A DNA stretch of 64,000 nt from Nematostella vectensis (Eukaryota > Cnidaria > Anthozoa > Actiniaria > Edwardsiidae). The notes below the pieces were generated by a model. That model worked only from the letters and a program-made list of their open reading frames with translations. It was not told where the DNA came from and ran no database searches. Numbering within the stretch: position 1 is the first letter of the stretch; each line of letters opens with the position of its first letter. The DNA is taken from positions 7,488,001 through 7,552,000 of the forward strand of contig NC_064034.1 of NCBI RefSeq assembly GCF_932526225.1, read 5' to 3'. The translations under genes and the position numbers were made by a program. Below, one piece after another: positions 24,401 through 34,900 of this stretch.

Positions 24401-26972
24401 TCAAATTCCTTTCCAAACCATGGATCACAACAGGCATCAAACACAATTGCTATTAAAAATAAACTCTGTAAACAGTTTCTCAATACTCAGAATTCCTTTA
24501 TACATAATAAGTTTAAACTATACAGAAATAAACTTAAACGTCTATTAATGGCCAGCAAGGAAAAATATTATGAAGACTATTTTTCAGCACATCTTAAGAA
24601 CGTTAAAGAAATATGGAAAGGTATAAAACAAATAATCACTCTTAAAGCATCTCCGGTTTCCATTCCGGTTAAAATTATAACTAGTGACTCGGTGCTTACG
24701 GACCCAACAGCCATTTCTAATGCTTTTAACAACTACTTCACAAACATTGGAAAAAAATCTAGCGAATGATATTCCAGATACTGCGAAATCCTTCTCTTAC
24801 TATTTGAATAAACGGCAGCCAAATAGTTTTTGCCTTTTCCCGATTCTACCAAACGAAATCGAGTCTGAAATTTGTAAACTAAACTCAAACAAGTCAACGG
24901 GGCCCTTCAGTATTCCCACGCGAGTTCTAAAATCTGCAAGCTCCATTTTATCTAAGCCCTTATCAATGCCGTACAATTTTTCAATCGAGTCAGGCATAGT
25001 CCCAGACCAGTTCAAGATCGCTAAGGTGATCCCTGTATTTAAAAAGGGTTCCGCCCTTACCCTTTCTAACTATCGTCCTATCACCTTGCTCCCAGTTTTA
25101 AAACTCATAATATATTATACAGCAATCAGTTTGGATTCCGCCCTAAACACTCGACAACTCATGCTGTACTAAGCGTTGTTGACAAAATACAGAAAGCCAT
25201 AGAATTGGGCCAATTTTCGTGCGGACTTTTCTTGACCCTAGTAAAGCTTTTGATACTGTAGACCACTCGATTCTTTTACGCAAACTCGAACATTATGGAA
25301 TTCGTGGCATCTCGTATGACTGGTTTTCTTCCTACCTTACAAATCGAAAACAGTTCACACAAATTGGAAGCAGCAAATCTTCACTGAGCTCCATCTCCTA
25401 CGGAGTTCCCCAAGGGTCTGTGCTTGGTCCGGTCCTTTTTCTACTATACATTAACGACTTTAACAACTTTTCCCAAACCCTAGACTTTAACATATTTGCA
25501 GATGATTCCAATTTGTTCTATTCAAACAAAAACCAATTTAGAATCTACCGTGAATTACGAACTAAAACATATATATACGTGGCTGTGTGCCAATAAACTC
25601 TCTCTAAATATAGATAAAACTAACTTTGTGTTATTCCATCCTCCTCAGAAAAAAGTAACTCATCCTATAAAACTAAAGATAAACAATAAACCCATCAAAT
25701 CAGAAAAATACATAAAATATTTAGGAATAATGATTGACTCACATCTTAACTGGAAATGCCACATAACGGAGCCTTGCAAAAAACTTAAACGTAATCTAGG
25801 AGCACTCTCAAAGATACGTTACTTTGTCAACATTAACTTTTTGAAACAACTATATTATTCACTTGTTTTCCTCCATATAACTTACGGAATTTTAGTATGG
25901 GGCAACACTATAGTACAACACTAAAACCTCTCTTTTTAATGAAAAAACGTGCGATACGAATTATGACTTTTTCTAAATTCGATGCCCCACCTTCCCCCAT
26001 CTTCAAACAACTAGGACGTCTCAAGGTTAAAGATATAGTTCACTTCCACACAGCGCTATTTATGTACCAATACCACTCTAGAACTCTCCCCACAACTTTT
26101 GACTCTTTCTTTCATATAATTTCCCACAAATACAACACCCGACTTTCTGCCAAATCTAGTTACACCCTACCTAAAGCACGAACCAACTACGGGAAATTCA
26201 ACATCCGATTTAGAGGTGTACAAATTTGGAACGAACTCACCAAAAATGACAAAGACCTAAATATGAAATCCTTAAAAAAAAAATTATCAGACGACATGGT
26301 CGCCACCTATTAACCCACTCACATCTTCACCTGTAACCCATACTATCACCTAATTCTTGGCCATATATTCCTTACTTCCTTTTGTCTTTATTTCCGCTCT
26401 GCTTGTACTAGCTTGTATTCTTGTCGTATCCTTGTTGTATCCTTGTCGTGTCTCTATATTTGTGTTTTTCTCGTACATTCTTGCTTATGCACACAGCCTC
26501 CAGATCTCCAAACTAGGATTTTTCCCTAACATTTAAGTGCACCCTAGTCCGTTTAGCTCTCAAGCTATTCTAGGGTGCCCGCACCGAAGCATTGTCCCCC
26601 CTTGGTATGCAACTCTAGGTTGTTTTTTTTCTCCTCTCCCTCTCAATAAATATATGAATATAAAAAGAAAAAAAAAAGAAAAAGAAAAGTAATATTATAT
26701 CTCTAATGAAAAAAAAAAACCTATGTAACACTTCATTTTGTGTGCAAATAAAATATATTTGTTTGTTCGGGGTTTCAATAAACACGCCGTTGGTGGTATC
26801 CATATGATCTTTGTCCCGCCCTTGTTAACAGGTGTATCGCCGTGCCTGGGCTGGTAACGAGAAAGCAGAGCACGCCATTTGCAGGGACATGGAGGCCAAC
26901 CCCAAGCTAAAGGTTACCAAGCCACACCACGTGTTAGACCCAACCCTCCTTAAGCGCGCCTTCCAGCCCTGA
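15480..26972 (+). CDS. UROC1: Urocanate hydratase (urocanase), complete
   Basis: Converts urocanate to 4-imidazolone-5-propionate using tightly bound NAD+, the step after HAL. Exons: 15480-15605, 16587-16717, 16854-16947, 17217-17276, 17832-18089, 18469-18525, 18755-18841, 18954-18991, 19402-19452, 20008-20070, 20159-20267, 20605-20675, 20884-20981, 21439-21511, 21963-21995, 22179-22267, 22442-22611, 22892-22991, 23116-23197, 23311-23359, 23953-24003, 26832-26972. They sum to 676 codons plus stop, the human UROC1 length, all in phase. Key blocks: MSSLKDLCAGLP start, TYGGNGQVFSNWAQ, MYSGHPAGLFPS, AGSYCYIGPQGIVHG, the NAD-binding glycine-rich VTSGLGGMSGAQ, FGPFRWVCTSG with the active-site cysteine, SRDHHDVSGTDSPFRETS and NGGGVGWGEVINGGFG. 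One intron (16948-17216) starts GC rather than GT. The last intron holds a LINE. An ATTAAA lies at 27442. Confidence 0.97.
16948..17216 (+). other. GC-AG intron of UROC1
   Basis: The exon ends at codon CAG (…DPRVAQ) in phase 0 and the next exon starts FPHELVTYGG in phase 0. The intron begins GCATGT; the next GT downstream would shift the frame. The join matches human VAQ-FPQELVTYGG exactly, so a GC donor is the only consistent choice. Confidence 0.8.
19525..19891. mobile_element. MITE with TTTTAA target duplication in UROC1 intron
   Basis: A 367-bp element bounded by cagggcttctggaattac and its inverse gtaattccagaagcctg, with ttttaa on both outer sides (19519-19524 and 19892-19897). The interior repeats ttacgcgg-like words in both orientations and has no ORF. 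A TTAA-type target is consistent with piggyBac- or Kolobok-mobilised elements; the family is inferred. Confidence 0.75.
22665..22860. repeat. GATGGTGGT / GATGAT microsatellite
   Basis: Interrupted trinucleotide repeats (gatgatgg, ggtggtggtgg, gatgatgatgatga) in the UROC1 intron between exons 22442-22611 and 22892-22991. Confidence 0.85.
23408..23535. repeat. 46-bp tandem repeat, about 2.7 copies
   Basis: Units containing agatatttaactagcag start near 23412, 23458 and 23504. It lies just after UROC1 exon 23311-23359, in the following intron. Confidence 0.85.
23745..23945. repeat. Degenerate TGACTCGTGACT minisatellite
   Basis: About twenty imperfect 10-12 bp copies of gactcgtgact run up to the acceptor of UROC1 exon 23953-24003. 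The Thr/Ser/Gln/Val-rich minus-strand ORF is the repeat translated. Confidence 0.85.
24305..26313 (+). pseudogene. LINE reverse transcriptase remnant
   Basis: Fragments in different frames follow the order of a LINE ORF2: a linker (from about 24320), IVPDQFKIAKVIPVFKKGS and NYRPITLLP (24684-25172), FLDPSKAFDTVDHSIL, GVPQGSVLGPVLFLLYIND and the catalytic box FADD (25219-25596), then WLCANKLSLNIDKTNF and YLGIMID (25496-25924), and a C-terminal region ending at 26313. At least four frame changes are seen (near 24760, 25110-25220, 25550 and 25915) plus an apparent deletion after LLPVLK. The 5' endonuclease is absent, so it cannot move by itself. Confidence 0.9.
24305..26690 (+). mobile_element. 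5'-truncated non-LTR retrotransposon (LINE) in UROC1 intron 21
   Basis: About 2.4 kb in the same orientation as UROC1. It begins inside the region before the reverse transcriptase and ends in an A-rich tail (aaaagaaaaaaaaaagaaaa, about 26660-26690). Truncation at the 5' end with an intact 3' tail is the usual product of target-primed reverse transcription. The clade looks jockey/CR1-like from the protein style; this was not tested. Target-site duplications were not found by eye. Confidence 0.9.
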
Positions 26973-28936
26973 GGAGTCCAACGAGAAACATAAACATGGG
27001 ATATACAGGGGATATGAACCAGCAGTCGTAAGGATCAGTGAACTTAGAGACCTGACTACGTGTCTATGACCTTGGGTTATAAAGAGCAACATGGATAGCT
27101 TTAAGGGGCGACATTGTCGTTAACACAATGAGTTTGTGGTGTCTGTAGTTGACTGTGAGGCCGTAAGCATAATTGACCAAGAAGACTGTAGCAATTCATG
27201 TGGGATCCCTCGATCTAGCTTTCGCCTCTCTATTGGCGGGTTGCTGGGTAGACCGCAGACCGCTGAAAATCTTGACGGAAGCCATTGAGTGTATGCAGCA
27301 CCACAGCATCGTTCAACTGCTAGCCTCACTCGGCCACGTGACACCAAGGAGCATCTGTCTTTATAGGGCAACATGGTGGGCTAACATGATATGGCTGATT
27401 TGCGTTTGTGACGCTAGTGTTTGCACGCGGGCCTACCTAAAATTAAAGATCACGTGACTTCCCTTCTCGGACGTAGTTTTGGGGCAGTAAGTTGTTTAAA
27501 AAAGGAACGATCTTAGGGAGTGGACCGTGAATTGGTATATTTTATAAGGGATGTCCGTGTTTGTTATTATTATGAGTAATATGTATAAAATATTGGTCAA
27601 ACTAGAGACATAAAAACAGTATACTGCTTGTTTTATTTAAGTTTTTTTTTCGGGGGGGGGGGGATTCATAGAGCTTAACCACTGGGTTTCAGAGAATTGT
27701 CTATAGGTTATTTGCCATGGTTGAAATGGTGTGGAGTATTTTCAGATTTGCCAGATTTGTGGGTATTTACTTTGTTGTTGTTACTCATTTTGTCTAGATG
27801 AGTCAAGGATGTACCCCCCCCCCCCCCCCCCTGCGCAAGAGTTTTCTGTTAAACGCGAAATCGCGCAATAAAAGGGATAATGACGCCCTCTTTTCACACC
27901 TCGAGAAGTTTGACATCAGAACCAACATGGCGGTCTAACCGTTAGGCAAAGCGATAGACACAAAATTTCGTAATAACACTTTGAATGCGTCCTTTAAAAC
28001 CCAAAAAACTTCCTCATCTTTCTCAACTTTATGTTTCTTTCTACCTTTACTAGTTTATATGGAACCAAATGTTCGATTTCGATAAGAAAACCCGATAATT
28101 CTTGACAGCTCGACGGCTGAGCAAAAACTGAAGGTGTCGCTGCCCTGGGCATGCTCCTTTTATAGCGCGGTTTCGCGTTTAAGGAAACGTGCGGAAGCAG
28201 AAAGCTGAGCGCAAGCACCAGAGATGCGCTAGTATTTATGGTCTAGCCGACTCTCCTTCGGACGCATTCGGAACTGATTTGCTTTCGAATATGGGATGGA
28301 GAATATTCGCAGTACTTAAAAGTACTTTATAATGCAGTACTCGAAAAGTGTTAAACACCACCCTAACTAGGAACAAAATCAAAACTTTTTTCAATCGAAA
28401 TTAAAAGATAGCTCATCATATTGAACTAAAAAGTAAACAATTGCAAATCTTAGATTATCAAAGTCCACTAAAAACGATTAAAGTTTGATAAAAATGACAC
28501 GCAGATTGACTATACTGTTTGAGCAGGTGACATTTGTGGCTTTGTTTCCCCATCTTGAAGAGGTCACACCTAAATGCTCTTGAAAACCTTATTGTGTTTC
28601 GAGTCAACTCCTCGAATAGAGAATCCCCTGAACCTACTCAGCTGGAACCTAGATAAAATTGCATCAGTCATCCATTTATTGAATTCTAAATTGAAACTTA
28701 AGTAATATTTCTATTACATTATTTCTAGTATTTTTTTTCTCATATTTCAGTTTTTACATTTAGACATTCTCATACCCTCTCGAGTCTTCTATCCTAATTT
28801 TCTTCGTGTCTTTAGCGGGAAATAAAATGGCAGATTTTGTGACATGTTTGTTAGCTTACGTAGGAAACTTGTTTAAACAATTCTCCAATGCATAGTCTGT
28901 CGAAGAGAGGAGTCATCACAGCTCCCTAGACACAAG
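26973..28936. other. UROC1 3' UTR and intergenic DNA
   Basis: An ATTAAA signal at 27442-27447 may end UROC1 transcripts. Poly-G (about 27652) and poly-C (about 27817) runs follow. Short ORFs at 27120-27457 and 27994-28218 have no recognisable similarity. The stretch before 28937 is the likely promoter of the plus-strand carboxypeptidase; no TATA box is clear. Confidence 0.5.
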
Positions 28937-31900
28937 ATGAGAGTGTCTGTAACATTTCTCGTGCTTTTGGCGGGCGTCCTCGCCTGTAATGGCAACGACT
29001 ACCAAGGGTGAGATGCCATTTGTTATCTTATATTGTGTGATGTGTTCACCAAGGGAAGGGAGGGGTTCGACGACAACGAAAAAAAGCTATAACCGTACTT
29101 AAAAAGGGTGAAATGGTGAGCGTGTTCGAAGTTTTTGTTTTAAGCATGCAATACCAGTTTGATGGTCTTCATTACCTTAGCTCTGTACATTCTCAGCCAG
29201 TGTCAGTTTGATGATAAGGTTATCATATCAACATTTGCCCGTTCTGGTGTATAGCTTGTTGCAAGTTCGCGGCAAAGCCCATTGTGACACTCAGTGCCTT
29301 TGCTCCTCCTGCCATAGGCAACACGAATCCTTAGGTGGAATTATCCAAAACCAACACTGAATAATTTGTTGTGTTATACGGCTGCCTTATACAGGAACCG
29401 ACGCGTTCGCAGTAGTCATGTATAGTTAAAACTCTTTCGTAAACTGGTAAACGGATGCTTTTGGAGTTTAAAAACAGTGCAAGCTAATAAGGGGAACTCC
29501 CCGCACACGAAAAAGGAGAGAGTGACTGAAGGGGAAAGGTACAGTAACTCCCAAGTAAAAGAGCCTAGAATCTAGAGGCTAAGTTGGGTCTAATTTTTTT
29601 TTTATATTTACACAATATACACAATAACATACTGTATAACAATATCAATGCTGAACACAACATATAAGCCCATATTATATTCAACTACTGAAACAATGTA
29701 CTTAATCAATGTACAGTGGGAAAGTATCTTCTCTCTTTTTGTTACCAACCGACAAAATATTGAGTAATCATTCAAATATTAACTTACCACCCACCCTAAC
29801 CCCCCCCCCCCCCCCAAACTGATTAGGATGCATTCCGATCATTCACGCGGAGTGTAGGTGAGGTGAGTGAGGCCTAAAGGTCATATGCTTACACTATAGT
29901 TGCTACGTCACGCGCTAGTCGTCACGTCACGCTAACTCGATTTTGATCGGTCTGTCTACCCCATATTCTGCCATAATAATGCTACGACTCAGCGGTATTT
30001 GTTCGCAGGCACAAGCTTTATCGTGTGGTCCCACGTGACCAAGCGCAAGTGGATTTCCTTGACGACCTTCTCAAGACAGATGGAGAGGTAGTGGAGACTC
30101 AAAATGGCCTAAAATTCATGCATTGTTAGGATGTTGATAATAGAGTTGTTTATATGGTAGGATCCCCACTAGACTGACCACGCCATAAACCATGTTTCCT
30201 ATATCCTACCCTCGCTATTTTTGCCCACTGTGTTTTCTGTTTTTTTTTTTTGTGTGTGTGTGTGTGGTGTGACTTGGATTTTTTTGGCACATTCCAGAAC
30301 ACAAGCTTTTTCTAACCTGATTAGCTTCTATTTTTTTACTTTTTCCGATGTACTCATTCCTATTATACCAAGTTTGCTTTTTAGCATTCCGAGACTCCAT
30401 TTCCAAAGAGAGAGATTTCATTTCCGAGATTCCTACCATTTTTATTTTCTATTTCCACGAAACTGGACTATTGGGTATTCCTACAGACCTATATATCATG
30501 GATAGTTTTAATACCACGAAACTGGATATACTATTGGTATTGGATATTCAAAGACTCCTAAATGAACTTTTTTTTCGATTTCCACAAAACGGGACTATTG
30601 GGTATTCCAAGACTCCCATATATGCCATGATTTTGTTTTATTTCCACGAGACCGGACTTTTGGGTACGGTATTCACGGTAGACTCCGATACCTGATGGTT
30701 TTGTTTGATTTCCAAAAAAGCTCGACTTCTGGGCATTTCCAGTTGCGCCAATGAAGAATGTCGATATCCACGTGTCCCCCGATAAACGCCAGGCCTTTGA
30801 GGAGCTCCTGGAGGCCTCTGATATGGAATTCAAGATTGTTGTCCAAGACTTCAGTAGCATGCTCGCGCAAGAGAAGGTTTCCGCCAGATCTGGAGGCTTC
30901 GATTCGGATTATCATAGCTTGAGTGAGGTAAGAAGCTTTCGCATTGGTTTTTTCGCACAGGGTTTTACAATTTCCCCAGGCATTTGTTAGCGCACAAATA
31001 GAGACACTAGTGATGATATCCGTCGGGAAGTTCGAAAAATACCTCTAAAAAATACCGGCACAACAAAAATGGCTACCCTAAAAATACCCCAGAAGCCCTA
31101 AAAAATACCAATTCTATTTTTTCTAGGATACCCCCTAAAAATACCTGAGGCCCGATTTCTAACGGATAGCCTAACGCACTGCAGGAGCTTCCGACATAAG
31201 CTGTGCAAGTTGCCGAGCGATATTAATTACCTCAACTTCTTATGTTTTAGGGAAGTCCTAAATAGCACACAAGAAAGTCTATATCTAGCTCAACAAACAA
31301 AACATCGCGACGACAATAGTTAGAACTTCATGTCTTACAACATAATTGGAAACAATGCGGGCTTTGCTTTAGTCGATTTCGCCTCGTTAATGCTTCTGGA
31401 TTGATGTGATTTTATAAGATTCATGCAGAAATCCTCGCACTGGCTAAGGCCTACAGCTCAGTGGCGTCTAATTTCAGTCTTGGGAAGTCTTACGAGAACC
31501 GGGATCAGTTGGCGATAAAGGTATCATATCTATTAATAATTTGCATGATTAACCTCCAAACGACAGCACAAACTACTACAAAGAAACAAGGGGATAACAA
31601 AATAAACATAACGATAGCGACGATGACGTAACCCACATCAACAAAAACAACAACGATGATAAAGCTGATAGTCTTATGCGTATAAACATTGTTATGGTAT
31701 CAGATCAACAAAGGAGGATCCAAGAAAAATCTGTTTTTCTTCAACTGTGGCATTCACGCCCGAGAGTGGATCAGTCCCGCGACTTGCATGTATATGATCC
31801 GAAAGTTAAGTCTTCTTTGTTGATAAGTAAATCGGTACATCCGATAACGCGTACATAAATAGCTACCAATCATTGTAGTTAAATGGTTTATGACGTTTAT

Positions 31901-34900
31901 TGATGGTTTGCAACCATTCCTTGGAGGGCAAACTGGACAAACGAAACGTATGCTGGTGGATGGACAATAGAAATCTTTACCACCGACTGCTGGATGCGTT
32001 GTTTATGACATCACATGAAATCCAAGAATAGCGCAACTTTGAGAAAATGCATAGTACGCGCACGCGCTATAGGATAATCTGACTCCGAAATGAAGTCTAA
32101 TGTCTTATTAGTGTTGAATAAAGCACATATTCCTACGTTGACTGGATGTATTCGCCTTGGTTTCTCTCCTCCACAGCGAGCTCTGTCCCTACGCGCTTTT
32201 GACCTTTCAAACGACGCGCTATGTAACCGCCGCTGCCTGGTAAATGAGTAACACGACCCCCAGCGGCGCGTTTTTTCCCCTACACCATTATAAAATAATA
32301 ATGCCGCTAAGGGGCGTTTTACTCATTTACCAGGCAGCGGCGGTTACATAGCGCGTCGTTTGAAAGGTCAAAAGCGCGTAGGGACAGAGCTCGCTGTAGA
32401 GGAGCGAATCCAAGGCGAATACATCCAGTCAACGTAGGAATAAGTGCTTTATTCAACACTAATAAGACATTAGACTTCATTTCGGAGTCAGATTATCCTA
32501 TAGCCCGTGGTACGCGCTGACAAACATGTTCTAGTAGGCTACACAGACGAATACAGTGATAACCCTCGTATAAGAACATGGAGTGTAAGAGCCTGGTAGT
32601 CTATATTATTCAACTTATGCAGCACCACCCCTATAAGAACTAGTCGTGGGGATGGCGTACGTTAAATAAAGAAGGGCTGCTAAGCAGCTATTATTACTAC
32701 GAAGCTAATAACGTTTGTAGGACACACTGACCAATCAAGACCTTCTTTTTTTCTTAACCTTAACTGCCCACATGCATCTCTGTAACTTCTGTATGAGCAA
32801 AACATATGGCTATTGAAATAAAAAAAAAATTAATTTATCAATTCCTGTATCTATTAGATCCTGGAAACGGGCGACTCTGATAGCGACGTAACGGACATGC
32901 TGGACAACTACGAATGGGTTATTTTACCGGTTCTTAATGTGGACGGCTATGAGTACACGCGCACTAAGGTAAGTACACTCCCGGTTATACGGGAAACACT
33001 ATCACCAAGACGTATAACAAGTTGTATGCACGCGACATGACGGAAAAACTTGGAAAACGTGCAATTCCAGATAGAAAGAGAAGACACAATTTCTTCAGTG
33101 GCTATAGGACTGATTCCGTAATACAAAAACGTGAGGCTGAAGTGAACATAACCAGATTTTGGCTTTTTAAGATATTTTTTCCTTGATCATCATTGCCCTG
33201 TGTATCAGCTCAGGGACGAAAAGCTCAAATTTCAATGACACTTTACAAAAAGTTGCTCTTGATATTTTGTTTGCTATAAGTTTCTAAGAACTCAGGGAAA
33301 TTCTCCGCCTTATTCGATGTGAAAGTTCCCTGCTAGCAGAGGCCTCTTTTCTCTGTATTTCGCTTGGCTGGCGTTCGCGTGGAAAAGATACCTCTGCCAT
33401 GGGTCGCAAGTTCGTTTGATCAAACCGCCGTCCACGATCGTGGACGAAATCCAGAGCGCATGCTCCGTTCATTAATTACTGGCCACTATTTGAGCCCACA
33501 ATGACTAGCGCATGCATGAAACGTATATCCGCTGCGGGATAATAAGCCCGCATTCGAAACGGCGTCCTCCGTAGAAATATCACGCGACGAATTATAAAAG
33601 AAGCCATTCAATGCCTTATCTTCATTCAGAATTTTCTATCTTTTGACTAACGAGTCAATCTTCCGTTTACAGGTTTTGCATATTCTTCTGGAAATAGCTA
33701 AGTTTACCAAAAAGTTTTGTAACATTTTCTTCGAGTCCAACTGTGCGATATTTACATTGAAGAAACTCGCCTGCCCAGATGTCTTGAAATTAATCCCACA
33801 AACAAGACAAAACTCGTCTTTGCTGCGTTTGCTGCTCAATCTTTTTAGTGACGTTTTAGGTGATTGAAATTGGACAGTTGTTTTCTTTTTTCGAAGAGGA
33901 GAACTAACCGGAGTTTGATTCATGATTTCCGACTAAACCCATGCAAAGCATATTAGCATGTTGACAGCTTTCGCGCGATGGTACGGGTTTTGGCACGTCG
34001 GTCGCTTATTAACGCTCACGCATGCGCAACAGAAACAGTTTCGACCCATGGCAGAGGTATCTTTTCCTCGCGAACTCCAGCCCAGCGAAATACAGAGAAA
34101 AGAGGCCTCTGCTAGCAGGGAAATGTGAAAGGGACGCACAAACACGCGTGTAAGCCACGAAGTACAGGCACACACGATCCGTGTATGATTGTGGTTGTCT
34201 TATATAGGACCGTATGTGGCGTAAAACGCGCACACCTGGAACTAAATGCGTAGGCGTGGACCCCAACAGGAATTTTAACTACCGCTTTGGAGGTAAGCGA
34301 GCAACTGACGCCTTAGTAAGCATACGTCGAGAAATGGGTCGCTCTAGTACATTAACTGGTCACCTCTAACAAGTATTTTACCGAGTCTTGTATTAACGCC
34401 CCCCCCCCCCCCCCTAAACCAACGAGTCTATGTACTCAAGCGATACAGTGAGGGTAGGAATTTTAGCGGATACAATGTAGGTCAATACATTTTATCGGAG
34501 CATATAATGTTTGTTCATATTGGCCATGTATTATCTTTGCGGCCATCTACCACTCGTAAACAGCCCCATTAACCACTGGAACATATCTCACCAACAGTTA
34601 CTGGTACGTCGAACAATGAATGCAGTCAAATTTACCGGGGGAAGCAGGCCTTTTCAGAGAAAGTCACGTACAACGTGGCCAAATTCCTCTACGAGAACCG
34701 TCATCGCCTGAAGGGATATATCGACTTCCATGCGTACAGCCAAATGTTCCTCAGTCCATGGGGATACACCGATGCCAAACCCAGTAACTACACAGAGGTA
34801 ACGCGCTCATGCCCTCACACTAGAGAGGCATCCCTCCTTCACTAAATTCACTCCTCTGTTTGTTTGCAATGCGCTCTCTTTGTATGCTTAGAAAACCCGG

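Noticed and set aside
33284-33472. 62-codon minus-strand ORF overlapping the Mutator-like element end
   Set aside because: It runs through the terminal inverted repeat and across the insertion border, so it is not a real gene.
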